Shown here: in pieces, positions 10,701 to 18,565 of the stretch
Layout: every line of letters starts with the position of its first letter
How positions within the stretch are numbered: the stretch's first letter is position 1
Position numbers and translations under genes: made by a program
Assembly (NCBI RefSeq): GCF_002797815.1
Contig: NZ_PGFJ01000001.1
Location: 992,001-1,056,000, forward strand
Length of the DNA stretch: 64,000 nt
DNA from: Mucilaginibacter auburnensis
GTDB taxonomy: Bacteria > Bacteroidota > Bacteroidia > Sphingobacteriales > Sphingobacteriaceae
Direction of reading: 5' to 3'
The notes under the pieces: generated by a model
What the model saw: only the letters and a program-made list of their open reading frames with translations
Told to the model about the DNA's origin: nothing
Database searches by the model: none

Positions 10701-13700
10701 CAATCGCAGGGCGGTGATCTGTATTTTAACCTCGGAAGCATATCCGAAGATGTTTTAAAAGACGGAAGAAAAAGCTTAGAAAACGGCTTGCCTGTTAACG
10801 GCGACTACAGCACTGTAGATAATACCGTTTGGGGTCGAGTTATCCGCACGCAACCCGTGGTAAACGCATTTGACAGTAACCCCACCTCACGGGCTTTGCA
10901 GGATATTGGTTTAGATGGATTGAACAATGCCGATGAGCGCATTAACTTTGCTAACTCAATACAACAACTGCAAGGGCAGGTAAGCGCTACGGCAGCAGCA
11001 GCCTTCGCTAATGATCCATCATCAGACGATTTTCAATATTATCTTGGAAGCGACCAGGATCAGGCGCGGGCTGGCATTTTGGAGCGTTACAGCAGATTTA
11101 ACGGCAACCAGAGCAACTCGCGTACTGCCGAGCAATCACAGGCCGAATTAGGACTGCCCACATCAGCATCAACCGCTTTGCCTGATGGTGAGGATATTGA
11201 TCGCGACAATAACATGAGCCAGGACGACCAGTACTTCCAATACAAGGTATCCATGCGCCCGGGTGATTTGGTGGTAGGTCAAAATTTTGTCAATGATAAA
11301 TTGACTTCGCAAGTAAAACTGGCTGATGGCACAACCCAGTCTGTGAACTGGTACCAGTTCCGTATACCTGTTACGTCTTACCAATCAACCGTTGGCGGTA
11401 TACAGGATTTTAAAGCCATTCGCTACATGCGTATGTTCATGACCAACTTTGCTGATACAGCCGTTTTGCGTTTTGCGACGATGGAACTGGTAAGGGGCGA
11501 CTGGCGTGCATTTAATACCGAAAATAATCAGGCTAATGTTATTGCTGATATTGCATTGAATAACCCACCGCTGGATAATTCAACATTCACCGTTCAAACA
11601 GTTAATATTGAAGAAAATGGTAAGCGCGTACCTATACCATATGTAGTGCCGCCCGGTATACAACGCCAGCGTGATTTTAATAACTTACAGGTTAATACAC
11701 AGTTGAACGAGCAGTCGCTATCACAAACGGTAACTAATTTAACCGATGGCTACTCACGGGCTGCCTTCAAAACCTTTTATAACGATCTGCGGAGGTATAA
11801 CCACCTGCAAATGTTCATCCACGCGGAGGCAGTCCCGCAAAACACCTTGAGAGATGGGGAATTAAGCGCTTTCATCAGACTGGGTACCGACTATCAAAAT
11901 AACTTTTACGAATATGAGATACCACTTGTAGTTACGCCACCCGGTTCAACCAATGCAAGTAGCATATGGCCGGCAGAGAATGAACTGGATATTGACCTTA
12001 CCATTTTAACCGATGCCAAGCTGGCGCGTAACAACGCTAAATACCTGGGTATGCCCTGGCCGGTGAACAGGCCGTTCACTTATTCAAACGGGCGCAACCG
12101 CATTACTATTATGGGAGTGCCAGATCTGAGCCGCCTGCGCACTATTATGTTGGGGGTACGCAACCCTTACCGTAACAATTCACCAACGGGCGTGGATGAT
12201 GGTTTGCCTAAGGCGGGTATTGTTTGGTTTGATGAACTCCGCCTCACCGACTTTAAAAATAAAAAAGGCTGGGCAGCTATGGCCCGTGCAGACATTAAAC
12301 TGGCTGACTTTGCTGATATAACGGTAGCAGGAAGCAAATCAACTGCCGGGTTTGGGGCTTTAGATTCAAAGCTACAGGAGCGGCCCTTGAATGATAACCA
12401 GGCTTATGATATCTCTACGAGCATGGATATTGGTAAGTTCTTCCCTGAGAAGTCCGGCATTAAAATACCAACATATGTAAATGTTTCATCGCAGGTGAGT
12501 ACCCCGATGTATGATCCCGGCCAGCCGGATATCTTGCTGAAACAATCGCTGGCCGCTGCCCAAACCGAACAGCAGCGCGACTCAATAAAAACCACAACCG
12601 AAGATTACACCAAAAGGCGCAGCATCAACTTCACCAACGTGCACAAGGAGCGTACCAATGCCAACGCGCCCGTACGCTTTTGGGACATTGAGAATTTTAA
12701 TATCAGCTATGCTTTTACAGAATATCTGCACCGCGATTTCATTACCGAGAACAATGTGGAGCGAACTTACGCAGGTGCTTTTGCTTACAATTATGCCAAT
12801 CAGCCCAAATACATAAGTCCGCTGAGTAAGATCATTAAAAGTAACACACTGGCTTTACTGCGCGATATTAACTTTAGCCTGGCGCCATCAAGGTTAAATT
12901 TCAGCATGAACTTTAACCGTTTTTATGCCGAAAACTCATTGCGAAATACAGACAGGGATAACCCTACGCCCATCCCCACCAACTTTAATAAAAACTTTAA
13001 CATAACCCGAATATATGGCATTGGCTGGAACCTAACCAAATCATTAACCATGGATCTGGATGCCACCAACCTTTCTGTAGTTGATGAACCTTATGGCCGT
13101 ATAACAGGGTTGAAGCGCGATACTTTATGGGAGAATATTAAAAAGTTGGGGCGTACAACTAACTATAACCACACTCTTAACCTTAATTATACTACTCCTG
13201 TTAACAAAATTCCTTATTTGGACTGGACCGCTATGATAGTGAGCTATCAAACCTACTTTAACTGGCAGGCACAACCCTTGTTCGGCATTAAAAATCCTCA
13301 ACTGGACGTTGGTAACAGCATTTTAAATTCGCGTACCATTCAAGTTAACCCAACGCTTGATTTTTCCAGGTTTTACAACAAGTTTGCTATTTACCGCAAC
13401 AGGCAAAAGCCGGATTATGAAGGCAATACAATAGGTAATTTCCTGATGGGTGCTTTATTCAGCATTAAAAATGTAAGCGGCACCTACACGCGTAAAGAGG
13501 GTACTTTTTTACCGGGCTATATGCCGCAAAGCAATATTTTCGGTCAGGATTTTACTTATGATGCACCCGGCATAGGATTTTTATTAGGTAGCCAGGCAGA
13601 TATACGGGAGAGGGCAGTAGCAAACGGGTGGCTATCTGCGAATACCTTGCAAAACCAGCTTTATAACAAAACTTTTAATGAAGATCTGCGCCTTAAGGGC

Positions 13701-14792
13701 ATGATTGAACCTATACGCGATCTGCGCATTCAACTACAGGCATTCAAAACACAGAACCGCAACTATCAAACAAATTTCAGGTTTTCTGATGCAAGCGGTG
13801 CTTTTGAGAATATGGCCGCAATTACCACCGGCGATTATAGTATATCATTTTTCTCTCTGGCCACGGCGTTCTCCACCCCATCGGGTATTGACAATGTTTC
13901 AATACCCTTTAATAAGTTTTTACAGAACAGGGCCACTATATCTAAACGCCTCGGTGCCGAAAACCCTAACTCATCAGGAACAAATGCAGCGGGGTTTGCC
14001 GATGGCTACGGACCTAATGCGCAGAATGTTTTGGTGCCTGCATTTTTGGCGGCCATCACCGGTAAAGATGCATCGGGTGCCGATCTTAGCCAGTTCCCGG
14101 CAATCCCTATTCCCAATTGGCAGGTAACTTATGGTGGCTTAAGCGGGATGCCTCTGTTTCAGGAAATGTTTGACTCGTTTGATCTGAGACACGGTTACCA
14201 ATCAACCTACACAGTTAGTGGCTACACGAGTTTGTTGCAGTACAATGAGGCTGGAGGTCATGCTATATCACGTGATATTAACAGTGACTTTTTACCGCGT
14301 TTGCAATTCTCTCAGATCACCATTTATGAGCAGTTTGTGCCATTGTTAGGTGCCGATGTTCGCTTTAAAAATAATGTCACCGCTAATTTTGAATATCGCC
14401 AGAGCCGAATCCTGAGCTTAAGCATGGCCAACAGCCAGCTTACACAGCAGAATGAAAAAGTAATAGTTTTTGGGATGGGTTATAAAACCCGCAATTTCAG
14501 GTTTCCGTTTGGGTTGTTCAGAAACACAATTTTGAAGAACGATCTGAATTTTAAACTTGATTTTGCACTGCGTGATAACAAAACTTTGATCTACCGGGCA
14601 GACATAGAAGCGGCACAGATATCGGCAGGAGCGCAGAACATTACCTACCGCCCGTCAATTGATTATACCATCAGTCAGCGTTTTAACATGACCTTGTTTT
14701 ATGATTCTAATCTCATACGGCCGTACACTTCGCAGTCGTTCAATACTTCGTTCACCAATTTTGGGGTGAATATGAAGTTGTTGTTGCAGTAA
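7728..14792 (+). CDS. sprA: Type IX secretion outer-membrane translocon SprA (SOV)
   Basis: Giant outer-membrane beta-barrel forming the secretion pore of the type IX secretion system. Its 2354 residues match the roughly 2,400-residue family. The N-terminus is a signal peptide ending near FCGIRNAFAQQ. Long strand-rich segments follow, including the conserved stretch around residue 820 (NGTSYLDDFENSQSIIDVKA), and the protein ends in an aromatic-rich barrel terminus. An in-frame TAG at 7722-7724 forces initiation at or after the TTG at 7728, so a TTG start is probable; another TTG at 7763 is possible. Other system components (GldK-N, PorV, SprE) are not in this window. Confidence 0.96.
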   Translation: MSGIFTGRIVIALFIISAFCGIRNAFAQQPALKRADSVIIKVPYNYKPTNNSLSRKGVFEPDPPGLTRTIEYDVAANRYVMYERVGNLLYRPPVYLTFSEYLTLKQQEEKRNYFKKLTDNYAYQSQQPGFIPQIKVRSQTFAKIFGSNTIDIRPQGSAEAILSGQINSNQNPLFNTRQRKQFNFNFDQRIQLNVTGNIGDKLKIATNYNTDAQFQFDNQFKLEYKGHADDIIQEIQAGTVSMPLPTTLITGKQALFGIRTKMKFGKLGVTGVFSQQRSQSRTLTITNGSQQGEINMVASDYEANRHYFLAQYFRDNYNRSLANIPLISSGINITRVEVWVTNRTNTTTDSRDVLGLLDLGENRPYNTTQVQGGAGFSPLPSGFSGPIAAQQSNSLLQNLPAGARLTNDPANSLANYFASTGGTDNYAKLTYARKLTPKEFTLQSQLGYISVNYPLNNDEVLAVAFQYTYNGVQYQVGEFSTDAPVDPTQPKVLYLKLLKNTLLKTNLPTWKLMMKNIYSLNAYQVNPQNFKLRVARLDDKTSVEKPVMEEGQNTKGKLWLQLTGLDNLSQQNEKRPDGYFDFLEGITIDSQNGRIVFPVLEPFGSDLAARFDASETDLRRRYVYQQLYDSTKVVAQQFFPQLNRYAIKGTYSSQGGGGSYQLNATNIPQGSVIVSAGATKLVEGTDYTIDYNSGRLNIINGALLQSGQPITVNLENNELFGIQQRSLYGARFDYKVNNKLLLGGTIMHLNEQPISQNEAIGQESLSNTIWGLDINYSSESRFLTRMVDKLPFLQTKAPSSFNFSGEFAQLLPGSPSVLSYAGARNGTSYLDDFENSQSIIDVKAANAWQLSATPRLFPESGLFNNLAYGYNRARLAFYNIDPIFYTSGSIPLTRAQLSNHYVRQVFQNEVFPYKQSVTGQPLSVATLDLAFYPTIRGPYNYATTGLNADGTLQNPRSRWGGMYRNIPITDFQSLNVQYIEFWMMDPFIYKPQSQGGDLYFNLGSISEDVLKDGRKSLENGLPVNGDYSTVDNTVWGRVIRTQPVVNAFDSNPTSRALQDIGLDGLNNADERINFANSIQQLQGQVSATAAAAFANDPSSDDFQYYLGSDQDQARAGILERYSRFNGNQSNSRTAEQSQAELGLPTSASTALPDGEDIDRDNNMSQDDQYFQYKVSMRPGDLVVGQNFVNDKLTSQVKLADGTTQSVNWYQFRIPVTSYQSTVGGIQDFKAIRYMRMFMTNFADTAVLRFATMELVRGDWRAFNTENNQANVIADIALNNPPLDNSTFTVQTVNIEENGKRVPIPYVVPPGIQRQRDFNNLQVNTQLNEQSLSQTVTNLTDGYSRAAFKTFYNDLRRYNHLQMFIHAEAVPQNTLRDGELSAFIRLGTDYQNNFYEYEIPLVVTPPGSTNASSIWPAENELDIDLTILTDAKLARNNAKYLGMPWPVNRPFTYSNGRNRITIMGVPDLSRLRTIMLGVRNPYRNNSPTGVDDGLPKAGIVWFDELRLTDFKNKKGWAAMARADIKLADFADITVAGSKSTAGFGALDSKLQERPLNDNQAYDISTSMDIGKFFPEKSGIKIPTYVNVSSQVSTPMYDPGQPDILLKQSLAAAQTEQQRDSIKTTTEDYTKRRSINFTNVHKERTNANAPVRFWDIENFNISYAFTEYLHRDFITENNVERTYAGAFAYNYANQPKYISPLSKIIKSNTLALLRDINFSLAPSRLNFSMNFNRFYAENSLRNTDRDNPTPIPTNFNKNFNITRIYGIGWNLTKSLTMDLDATNLSVVDEPYGRITGLKRDTLWENIKKLGRTTNYNHTLNLNYTTPVNKIPYLDWTAMIVSYQTYFNWQAQPLFGIKNPQLDVGNSILNSRTIQVNPTLDFSRFYNKFAIYRNRQKPDYEGNTIGNFLMGALFSIKNVSGTYTRKEGTFLPGYMPQSNIFGQDFTYDAPGIGFLLGSQADIRERAVANGWLSANTLQNQLYNKTFNEDLRLKGMIEPIRDLRIQLQAFKTQNRNYQTNFRFSDASGAFENMAAITTGDYSISFFSLATAFSTPSGIDNVSIPFNKFLQNRATISKRLGAENPNSSGTNAAGFADGYGPNAQNVLVPAFLAAITGKDASGADLSQFPAIPIPNWQVTYGGLSGMPLFQEMFDSFDLRHGYQSTYTVSGYTSLLQYNEAGGHAISRDINSDFLPRLQFSQITIYEQFVPLLGADVRFKNNVTANFEYRQSRILSLSMANSQLTQQNEKVIVFGMGYKTRNFRFPFGLFRNTILKNDLNFKLDFALRDNKTLIYRADIEAAQISAGAQNITYRPSIDYTISQRFNMTLFYDSNLIRPYTSQSFNTSFTNFGVNMKLLLQ

Positions 14793-14798
14793 GGGTAA

Positions 14799-14818
14799 AG
14801 GCATTTTTACTAATGCCT
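14799..14818. terminator. Weak hairpin between sprA and the convergent lipoprotein gene
   Basis: A 7-base stem (AGGCATT with AATGCCT) closes a six-base loop just after the sprA stop. There is no convincing T-run, so termination is uncertain. Confidence 0.35.
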
Positions 14819-14834
14819 GACATCGATTGAAAGT

Positions 14835-15359
14835 TTATTTAGTCTGATTACTCACCTTGAGCGTACTGTAGATATCCAACAGTTTTTTTAAATCTGCATC
14901 AGAGTCTGCTCTGCCAAAGACATGAAGCATTTTGCCCCAGTTGTAACCGCTTTTGCTATCAGCAAATGTTTCTACTTGATATTTCCCATTGCAATTATAT
15001 AATGACCAGGATTGCTCAACATTTAAAAGCGGGCTGGTTAAGTCTTTCAATTTGCAAGTTATACTATCAGGGCCGAAACCTGCACCATGATTACCTAAAT
15101 AAAAGCCTCCTTTAAAAGGTGCTTTCACAGATGTGTCTGACGGCAAAAAATAATATACTGAAAAATCCATTCCGCGGCTTTCCTTGATTTGATAGCCTTT
15201 TGGTAACGCTATGAGATAATTAGTGCCATCTACCTTTCGCTCAATCAGGCTTTTTTTAAATGGACTAACATTTGTTTTCTTTTTTTCAGAGTTCGTGCAA
15301 GAGTTAGATCCAATTGTCAGAACAAGAAATATTGTGGCTAACGTATTTTTTAATGTCAA
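14835..15359 (-). CDS. Hypothetical lipoprotein
   Basis: A 174-residue protein I do not recognise. The N-terminus is a lipoprotein signal peptide (MTLKNTLATIFLVLTIGSNSC) with the likely lipidated C21, so it should sit in the envelope. The mature part begins with a lysine-rich stretch and continues as a small alpha/beta-like domain without a motif I can assign. It lies 3 bases downstream of the SirB1-type gene on the same strand and is probably co-transcribed with it. No function is proposed. Confidence 0.75.
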   Translation of the reverse strand: MTLKNTLATIFLVLTIGSNSCTNSEKKKTNVSPFKKSLIERKVDGTNYLIALPKGYQIKESRGMDFSVYYFLPSDTSVKAPFKGGFYLGNHGAGFGPDSITCKLKDLTSPLLNVEQSWSLYNCNGKYQVETFADSKSGYNWGKMLHVFGRADSDADLKKLLDIYSTLKVSNQTK

Positions 15360-15362
15360 TGT

Positions 15363-16220
15363 TTAATCCAATAAATTCAGCAATTCATTCAATTCAGCAA
15401 CCTTATCCGGCGAACCCAAATGCTCATAAGAACTGATCAGGTTACGCAAAATGCGCCTTATAATATCCGTGTTAGAGCAGGGCTCGTAAAACTGCTTGTC
15501 AAAGTCAAGGTTAAGTTGTTTCAGGAACATATCTACATCGCGTCTTCCAAAAATGAAGCCTTTATTAAAGGCGTTTATGTAGAACATTACACCGTTTTCA
15601 AATTCGCTTTGCTGGCTTTCATCCATATAGGCCAATATAAAATGCTGGGGCAGGTTTACACCATAAACAGGAATATCCAGCTTTTGCGCTATAATGGAAT
15701 AAATACTGGCCAATAATATCTGGTTGCCTTTTTTGGTTTCAAGCACCTGACTCAGATAGCTGTTTTGAGGGTCCTGATGATTAGTGATATTGCCGCTGAA
15801 GCCATGCAAATGGTAGAAAACATGATTGATCAGCTTGATCTGTTCTACAGGGCTGGCCTCATTCATCATCTGGATCCAAACATCGCGTTTAATATCTTCA
15901 ATCTGATTGATCAGCTTTTGCTCATCCAGATCCGGATATTGGTAGCGATTAATTATGATGATCCCTTGTAGCAGGTCAAACGCGCCGCTTTGATGCCACA
16001 GCTTTAGGTCGGTTTTTAAAATACCGAATTGTATTTCGTGCACCAGGTTGGCAATACGCTCCTGTAGTATGGGATCGAAGGCCTGTTCAAAAGCGCTCTC
16101 TAAAAAGCCAATAGCCTCAGTACCGTACGACAACAATTTGTCGTGAACGTGGTTATATATTCCCTGATCAGGGTCGTCAAGCAGTCGTATCAGCGACTTT
16201 ACTTCTGTTTGATTTATCAT
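15363..16220 (-). CDS. SirB1/transglutaminase-like family protein
   Basis: A 285-residue cytoplasmic protein with the layout of the SirB1 transglutaminase-like family. A helical N-terminal half comes first, then LINHVFYHLHGFSGN and the QILLASIYSIIAQKLDIPVYGVNLPQHFILAY segment that characterises this fold. The classical catalytic cysteine of transglutaminases is not evident at the expected place, as is common in this family, so enzyme activity should not be assumed. The gene diverges from the methyltransferase at 16260, with only 39 bases between the starts. The lipoprotein gene follows in the same direction. Confidence 0.8.
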   Translation of the reverse strand: MINQTEVKSLIRLLDDPDQGIYNHVHDKLLSYGTEAIGFLESAFEQAFDPILQERIANLVHEIQFGILKTDLKLWHQSGAFDLLQGIIIINRYQYPDLDEQKLINQIEDIKRDVWIQMMNEASPVEQIKLINHVFYHLHGFSGNITNHQDPQNSYLSQVLETKKGNQILLASIYSIIAQKLDIPVYGVNLPQHFILAYMDESQQSEFENGVMFYINAFNKGFIFGRRDVDMFLKQLNLDFDKQFYEPCSNTDIIRRILRNLISSYEHLGSPDKVAELNELLNLLD

Positions 16221-16247
16221 CTATACGCTAAAATAATAAGGTTTCCC

Positions 16248-16255
16248 TAATTTTG
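16248..16255 (+). promoter_or_regulatory. -7 element 4 bases before the methyltransferase start
   Basis: TAATTTTG matches TAnnTTTG and ends four bases before the ATG at 16260. A transcript starting at the usual distance would have almost no leader. No clear -33 TTG was seen. Confidence 0.45.
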
Positions 16256-16259
16256 CAAT

Positions 16260-17045
16260 ATGTTCAATATAAGGTTCGGGTTTGACTACCTGCTGTACCG
16301 TTTAAAAGCCAAAACCAGGCATGGCCTGCATTCGCCCTTCGTGTATCGGTTGGTTGATAAAGTGATATACGATTTTAGTGCCAAAAAAGTATACAACGAG
16401 GTTGAAGGCATACGCGGGCAATTGCTGTCAGACAACCGCATGATAACTGTGACAGACCTGGGCGCCGGATCGCACGTAAATAATAATAAACAAAAGCGCA
16501 TTGGAGACATAGCCAAAAACGCTTTAAAACCACCCAAACTGGCCCAGCTGCTTTATCGCCTTGCAGCCGACGCGCAGCCTGACAACATTATTGAATTGGG
16601 CACTTGTTTGGGTACAACATCTGTTTACCTAAAAAAAGCGGCGCCCTCCGCCAAGGTTTTTACTATGGAAGGTTGCCCCCAAACTGCCGGCGTAGCTAAA
16701 CAAACTTTTTATAAAGCAGGCGTGCGCGACATTAATTTAGTGGTAGGCAATTTTGATGACACCCTGCAAGGAGTGATAAACAAATTAGACAAACTTGATT
16801 TTATGTTTGTTGATGGCAACCACCGTAAAGATGCCACGCTTGAATATTTTGAATGGTGCTTGCCAAAAGTGCATGAAGATACGTTGCTCATTTTTGACGA
16901 TATTTACTGGAGCGAGGAGATGAAGGACGCCTGGGCAGAGATCAAAGCGCACCCGCAGGTAACAGTAACCGTTGACCTGTTTTGGATAGGGCTGGTTTAT
17001 TTCAGAAAAGGGCAGGTGAAGGAAGATTTTGTAATAAGGTATTGA
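16260..17045 (+). CDS. Class I SAM-dependent methyltransferase
   Basis: A 261-residue cytoplasmic enzyme with a Rossmann methyltransferase core. The SAM-binding motif I is IIELGTCLGTTSVYL at about residue 111, with an acidic residue after the second strand (TMEG). A later motif, LDFMFVDGNHRKDATLEYF, resembles the metal-and-substrate loop of small-molecule O-methyltransferases. About 75 N-terminal residues precede the fold (RFGFDYLLYRLKAKTRHGLHSPF). The substrate is unknown. It sits alone between a divergent gene and a palindromic repeat patch. The ATG lies just after a TAnnTTTG promoter element. Confidence 0.85.
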   Translation: MFNIRFGFDYLLYRLKAKTRHGLHSPFVYRLVDKVIYDFSAKKVYNEVEGIRGQLLSDNRMITVTDLGAGSHVNNNKQKRIGDIAKNALKPPKLAQLLYRLAADAQPDNIIELGTCLGTTSVYLKKAAPSAKVFTMEGCPQTAGVAKQTFYKAGVRDINLVVGNFDDTLQGVINKLDKLDFMFVDGNHRKDATLEYFEWCLPKVHEDTLLIFDDIYWSEEMKDAWAEIKAHPQVTVTVDLFWIGLVYFRKGQVKEDFVIRY

Positions 17046-17046
17046 G

Positions 17047-17175
17047 TCCATAGTCGATAGTCCATGGTCAATAGTCGATAGTGCATAGAAGTTACTATGG
17101 TCTATTGACTATCGACCATCTAAAACGCCTTACTATGGTCTATGGACTATCAACTATCGACTACCTAAAACGCCT
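17047..17175. repeat. Intergenic palindromic repeat with a partial tandem duplication
   Basis: The gap is built from variants of CATAGTCGATAGTCCATGG on one arm (17047-17088) and their reverse complements on the other (17092-17163). Two tandem units begin TTACTATGGTCTAT at 17092 and 17130. Both end in CTAAAACGCCT, which is also the last codons and stop of the gene at 17165, so the 3' end of that gene has been copied. The second unit is 7 bases longer. Confidence 0.8.
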
Positions 17176-18307
17176 GCCCCAACGCTACATAAAACCCACT
17201 CAGCCTTTGTTCGCCAAGCGGACGCTGACCTATGCCGTAGTCAAGGCGTAGTGCCAGTCCTTTTTCAACGTCAAAGAAATAGCGTAAACCGCCGCCCAAG
17301 TTGGGTTTAAATGCTGATAGCGTTAGATCGTCTTTAAACACTTGTCCGGCGCCACCAAAACCTACTAAGCCAAACCGGTTGCTTATTCTATAACGCAGTT
17401 CCGCCTGACCAGCTAACAAATTACGGTCGCGAAACCGTCCACCATAGTAGCCCCTCATCAACTCATCATTACCCATCTGCGGCAGCAGATAAAATGGCGA
17501 TGCGCCGCCCAATAGATTTTTGGTTTGCGCATTAAGCCCAAGTACAAACCTGTTGCTCAGCTTGATAAATTCAGCAACGTCAACTTGTAACAAGCCGCCA
17601 ACGTAGTCATTGTTACTGAACACCCCTTTAATCGCCCTCAATTGCGCTGCAAAGCGTATGCCTTTGGTGGTATAGGTAACATTGTCTCGCGAATCAAAAG
17701 TTAGCGTTGGGCCAACAAAGGCTATTGGTCCGCCATCTTTATCCTCAATATTGGTTGCAGTATCATATATGCCGCCTACAGTTTTGTTATTATATCTGTA
17801 GTAATAGGCTCCGGCCAAAAAGCCAATGTATAAATTGTGTTTCACCTGCTTTTCGGCAGTTGCGTCAAACCTGAATCTTTTTTCATCCAACAGGTCAGCA
17901 TCTGCTTTGCGTGTGTTATTACCTATGCCGTAAAAGTTGTTAGGGAAATTTACAAAGTTAAGCGCCACCGTATAATGATATTTATTTCCCGGCGACCACC
18001 TGTCGGTACTTAACTGCAAGCGGTTCTGGCCTTTAGTAGTGATGGTAGCATAGCCATAATAGTTAGAAACCCTTGTGCCGGGTGCTAAAGTGTCGGTATA
18101 AAAAGAATACAAAGCGCCGCCACCCACTTCTACACCGGTTTCGGGAGCGGTGGAGAGTACCGGTATCAATACAAAGCTTGGACGCTTGCTGCTATCGGTT
18201 TCAAAATACATTTTGCGGATGAACTTTGGAATGATACTTTGTGCGTTAACAGATTGAAAATTAATAACAAGAATGGAAATAACACAAAAACTTGTGATTT
18301 TTTTCAT
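17165..18307 (-). CDS. Omp85-type (surface antigen D15) outer-membrane beta-barrel
   Basis: A 380-residue predicted outer-membrane protein with a signal peptide ending near SVNAQ. The mature chain alternates short strands and glycines throughout (VGGGALYSFY, LRYRISNRFGLVGFGGAGQVF, GGGLRYFFD) and ends in an aromatic residue, VALGQAF, the usual signal for barrel insertion. It resembles the C-terminal barrel domain of BamA/TamA-family proteins but has no POTRA repeats, so it is the short form common in this phylum. Its role is unknown. The upstream region is shared with the divergent deoxyhypusine-synthase-like gene and holds an unusual GAGCCACC-rich patch. Confidence 0.85.
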   Translation of the reverse strand: MKKITSFCVISILVINFQSVNAQSIIPKFIRKMYFETDSSKRPSFVLIPVLSTAPETGVEVGGGALYSFYTDTLAPGTRVSNYYGYATITTKGQNRLQLSTDRWSPGNKYHYTVALNFVNFPNNFYGIGNNTRKADADLLDEKRFRFDATAEKQVKHNLYIGFLAGAYYYRYNNKTVGGIYDTATNIEDKDGGPIAFVGPTLTFDSRDNVTYTTKGIRFAAQLRAIKGVFSNNDYVGGLLQVDVAEFIKLSNRFVLGLNAQTKNLLGGASPFYLLPQMGNDELMRGYYGGRFRDRNLLAGQAELRYRISNRFGLVGFGGAGQVFKDDLTLSAFKPNLGGGLRYFFDVEKGLALRLDYGIGQRPLGEQRLSGFYVALGQAF

Positions 18308-18385
18308 GGCGTACGGGGCTTGGCTAAATATAGCGTTTTAACAGCTCATAAAGTAAAAGTCTTAATGATTGTTTTGAAAAGATGT

Positions 18386-18493
18386 AGGTGGTGGCTCTGC
18401 CCGGGGTGAGCCACCGTGAGCCCTGAGAGCCACCGTGGTCCACACCTGAGCCACCTTGGCCACCTGAGCCGGGGTGAGCCACTGAGAGCCACC
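18386..18493. repeat. GC-rich patch of iterated GAGCCAC words
   Basis: GAGCCAC occurs five times directly, and its complement once at 18391-18397. GGTGGCTC at 18390-18397 and GAGCCACC at 18408-18415 form an 8-base perfect hairpin. The patch is markedly more GC-rich than its surroundings and lies in the divergent promoter region. Unit spacing is irregular, so it is neither a CRISPR array nor a simple tandem repeat. Confidence 0.75.
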
Positions 18494-18541
18494 CTTGCAT
18501 TAGGCGTGTAAAATAGCGGGTTGGTTTTCCGCCAAAATACC

Positions 18542-18549
18542 TACTTTTG
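18542..18549 (+). promoter_or_regulatory. Promoter -7 element for the DHS-like gene
   Basis: TACTTTTG matches TAnnTTTG, and TTG at 18521-18523 lies 18 bases upstream. The start codon is 16 bases downstream, giving a very short leader. Confidence 0.55.
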
Positions 18550-18565
18550 CGCCAATCAAAATTGA

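Noticed and set aside
13705..14127. 140-codon open frame inside sprA
   Set aside because: It lies wholly in another frame of the conserved sprA barrel and has no signal or family feature.
18386..18493. Possible CRISPR array from repeated GAGCCAC words
   Set aside because: Units are about 7-8 bases with irregular spacing, no spacers of equal length, and no cas genes nearby.
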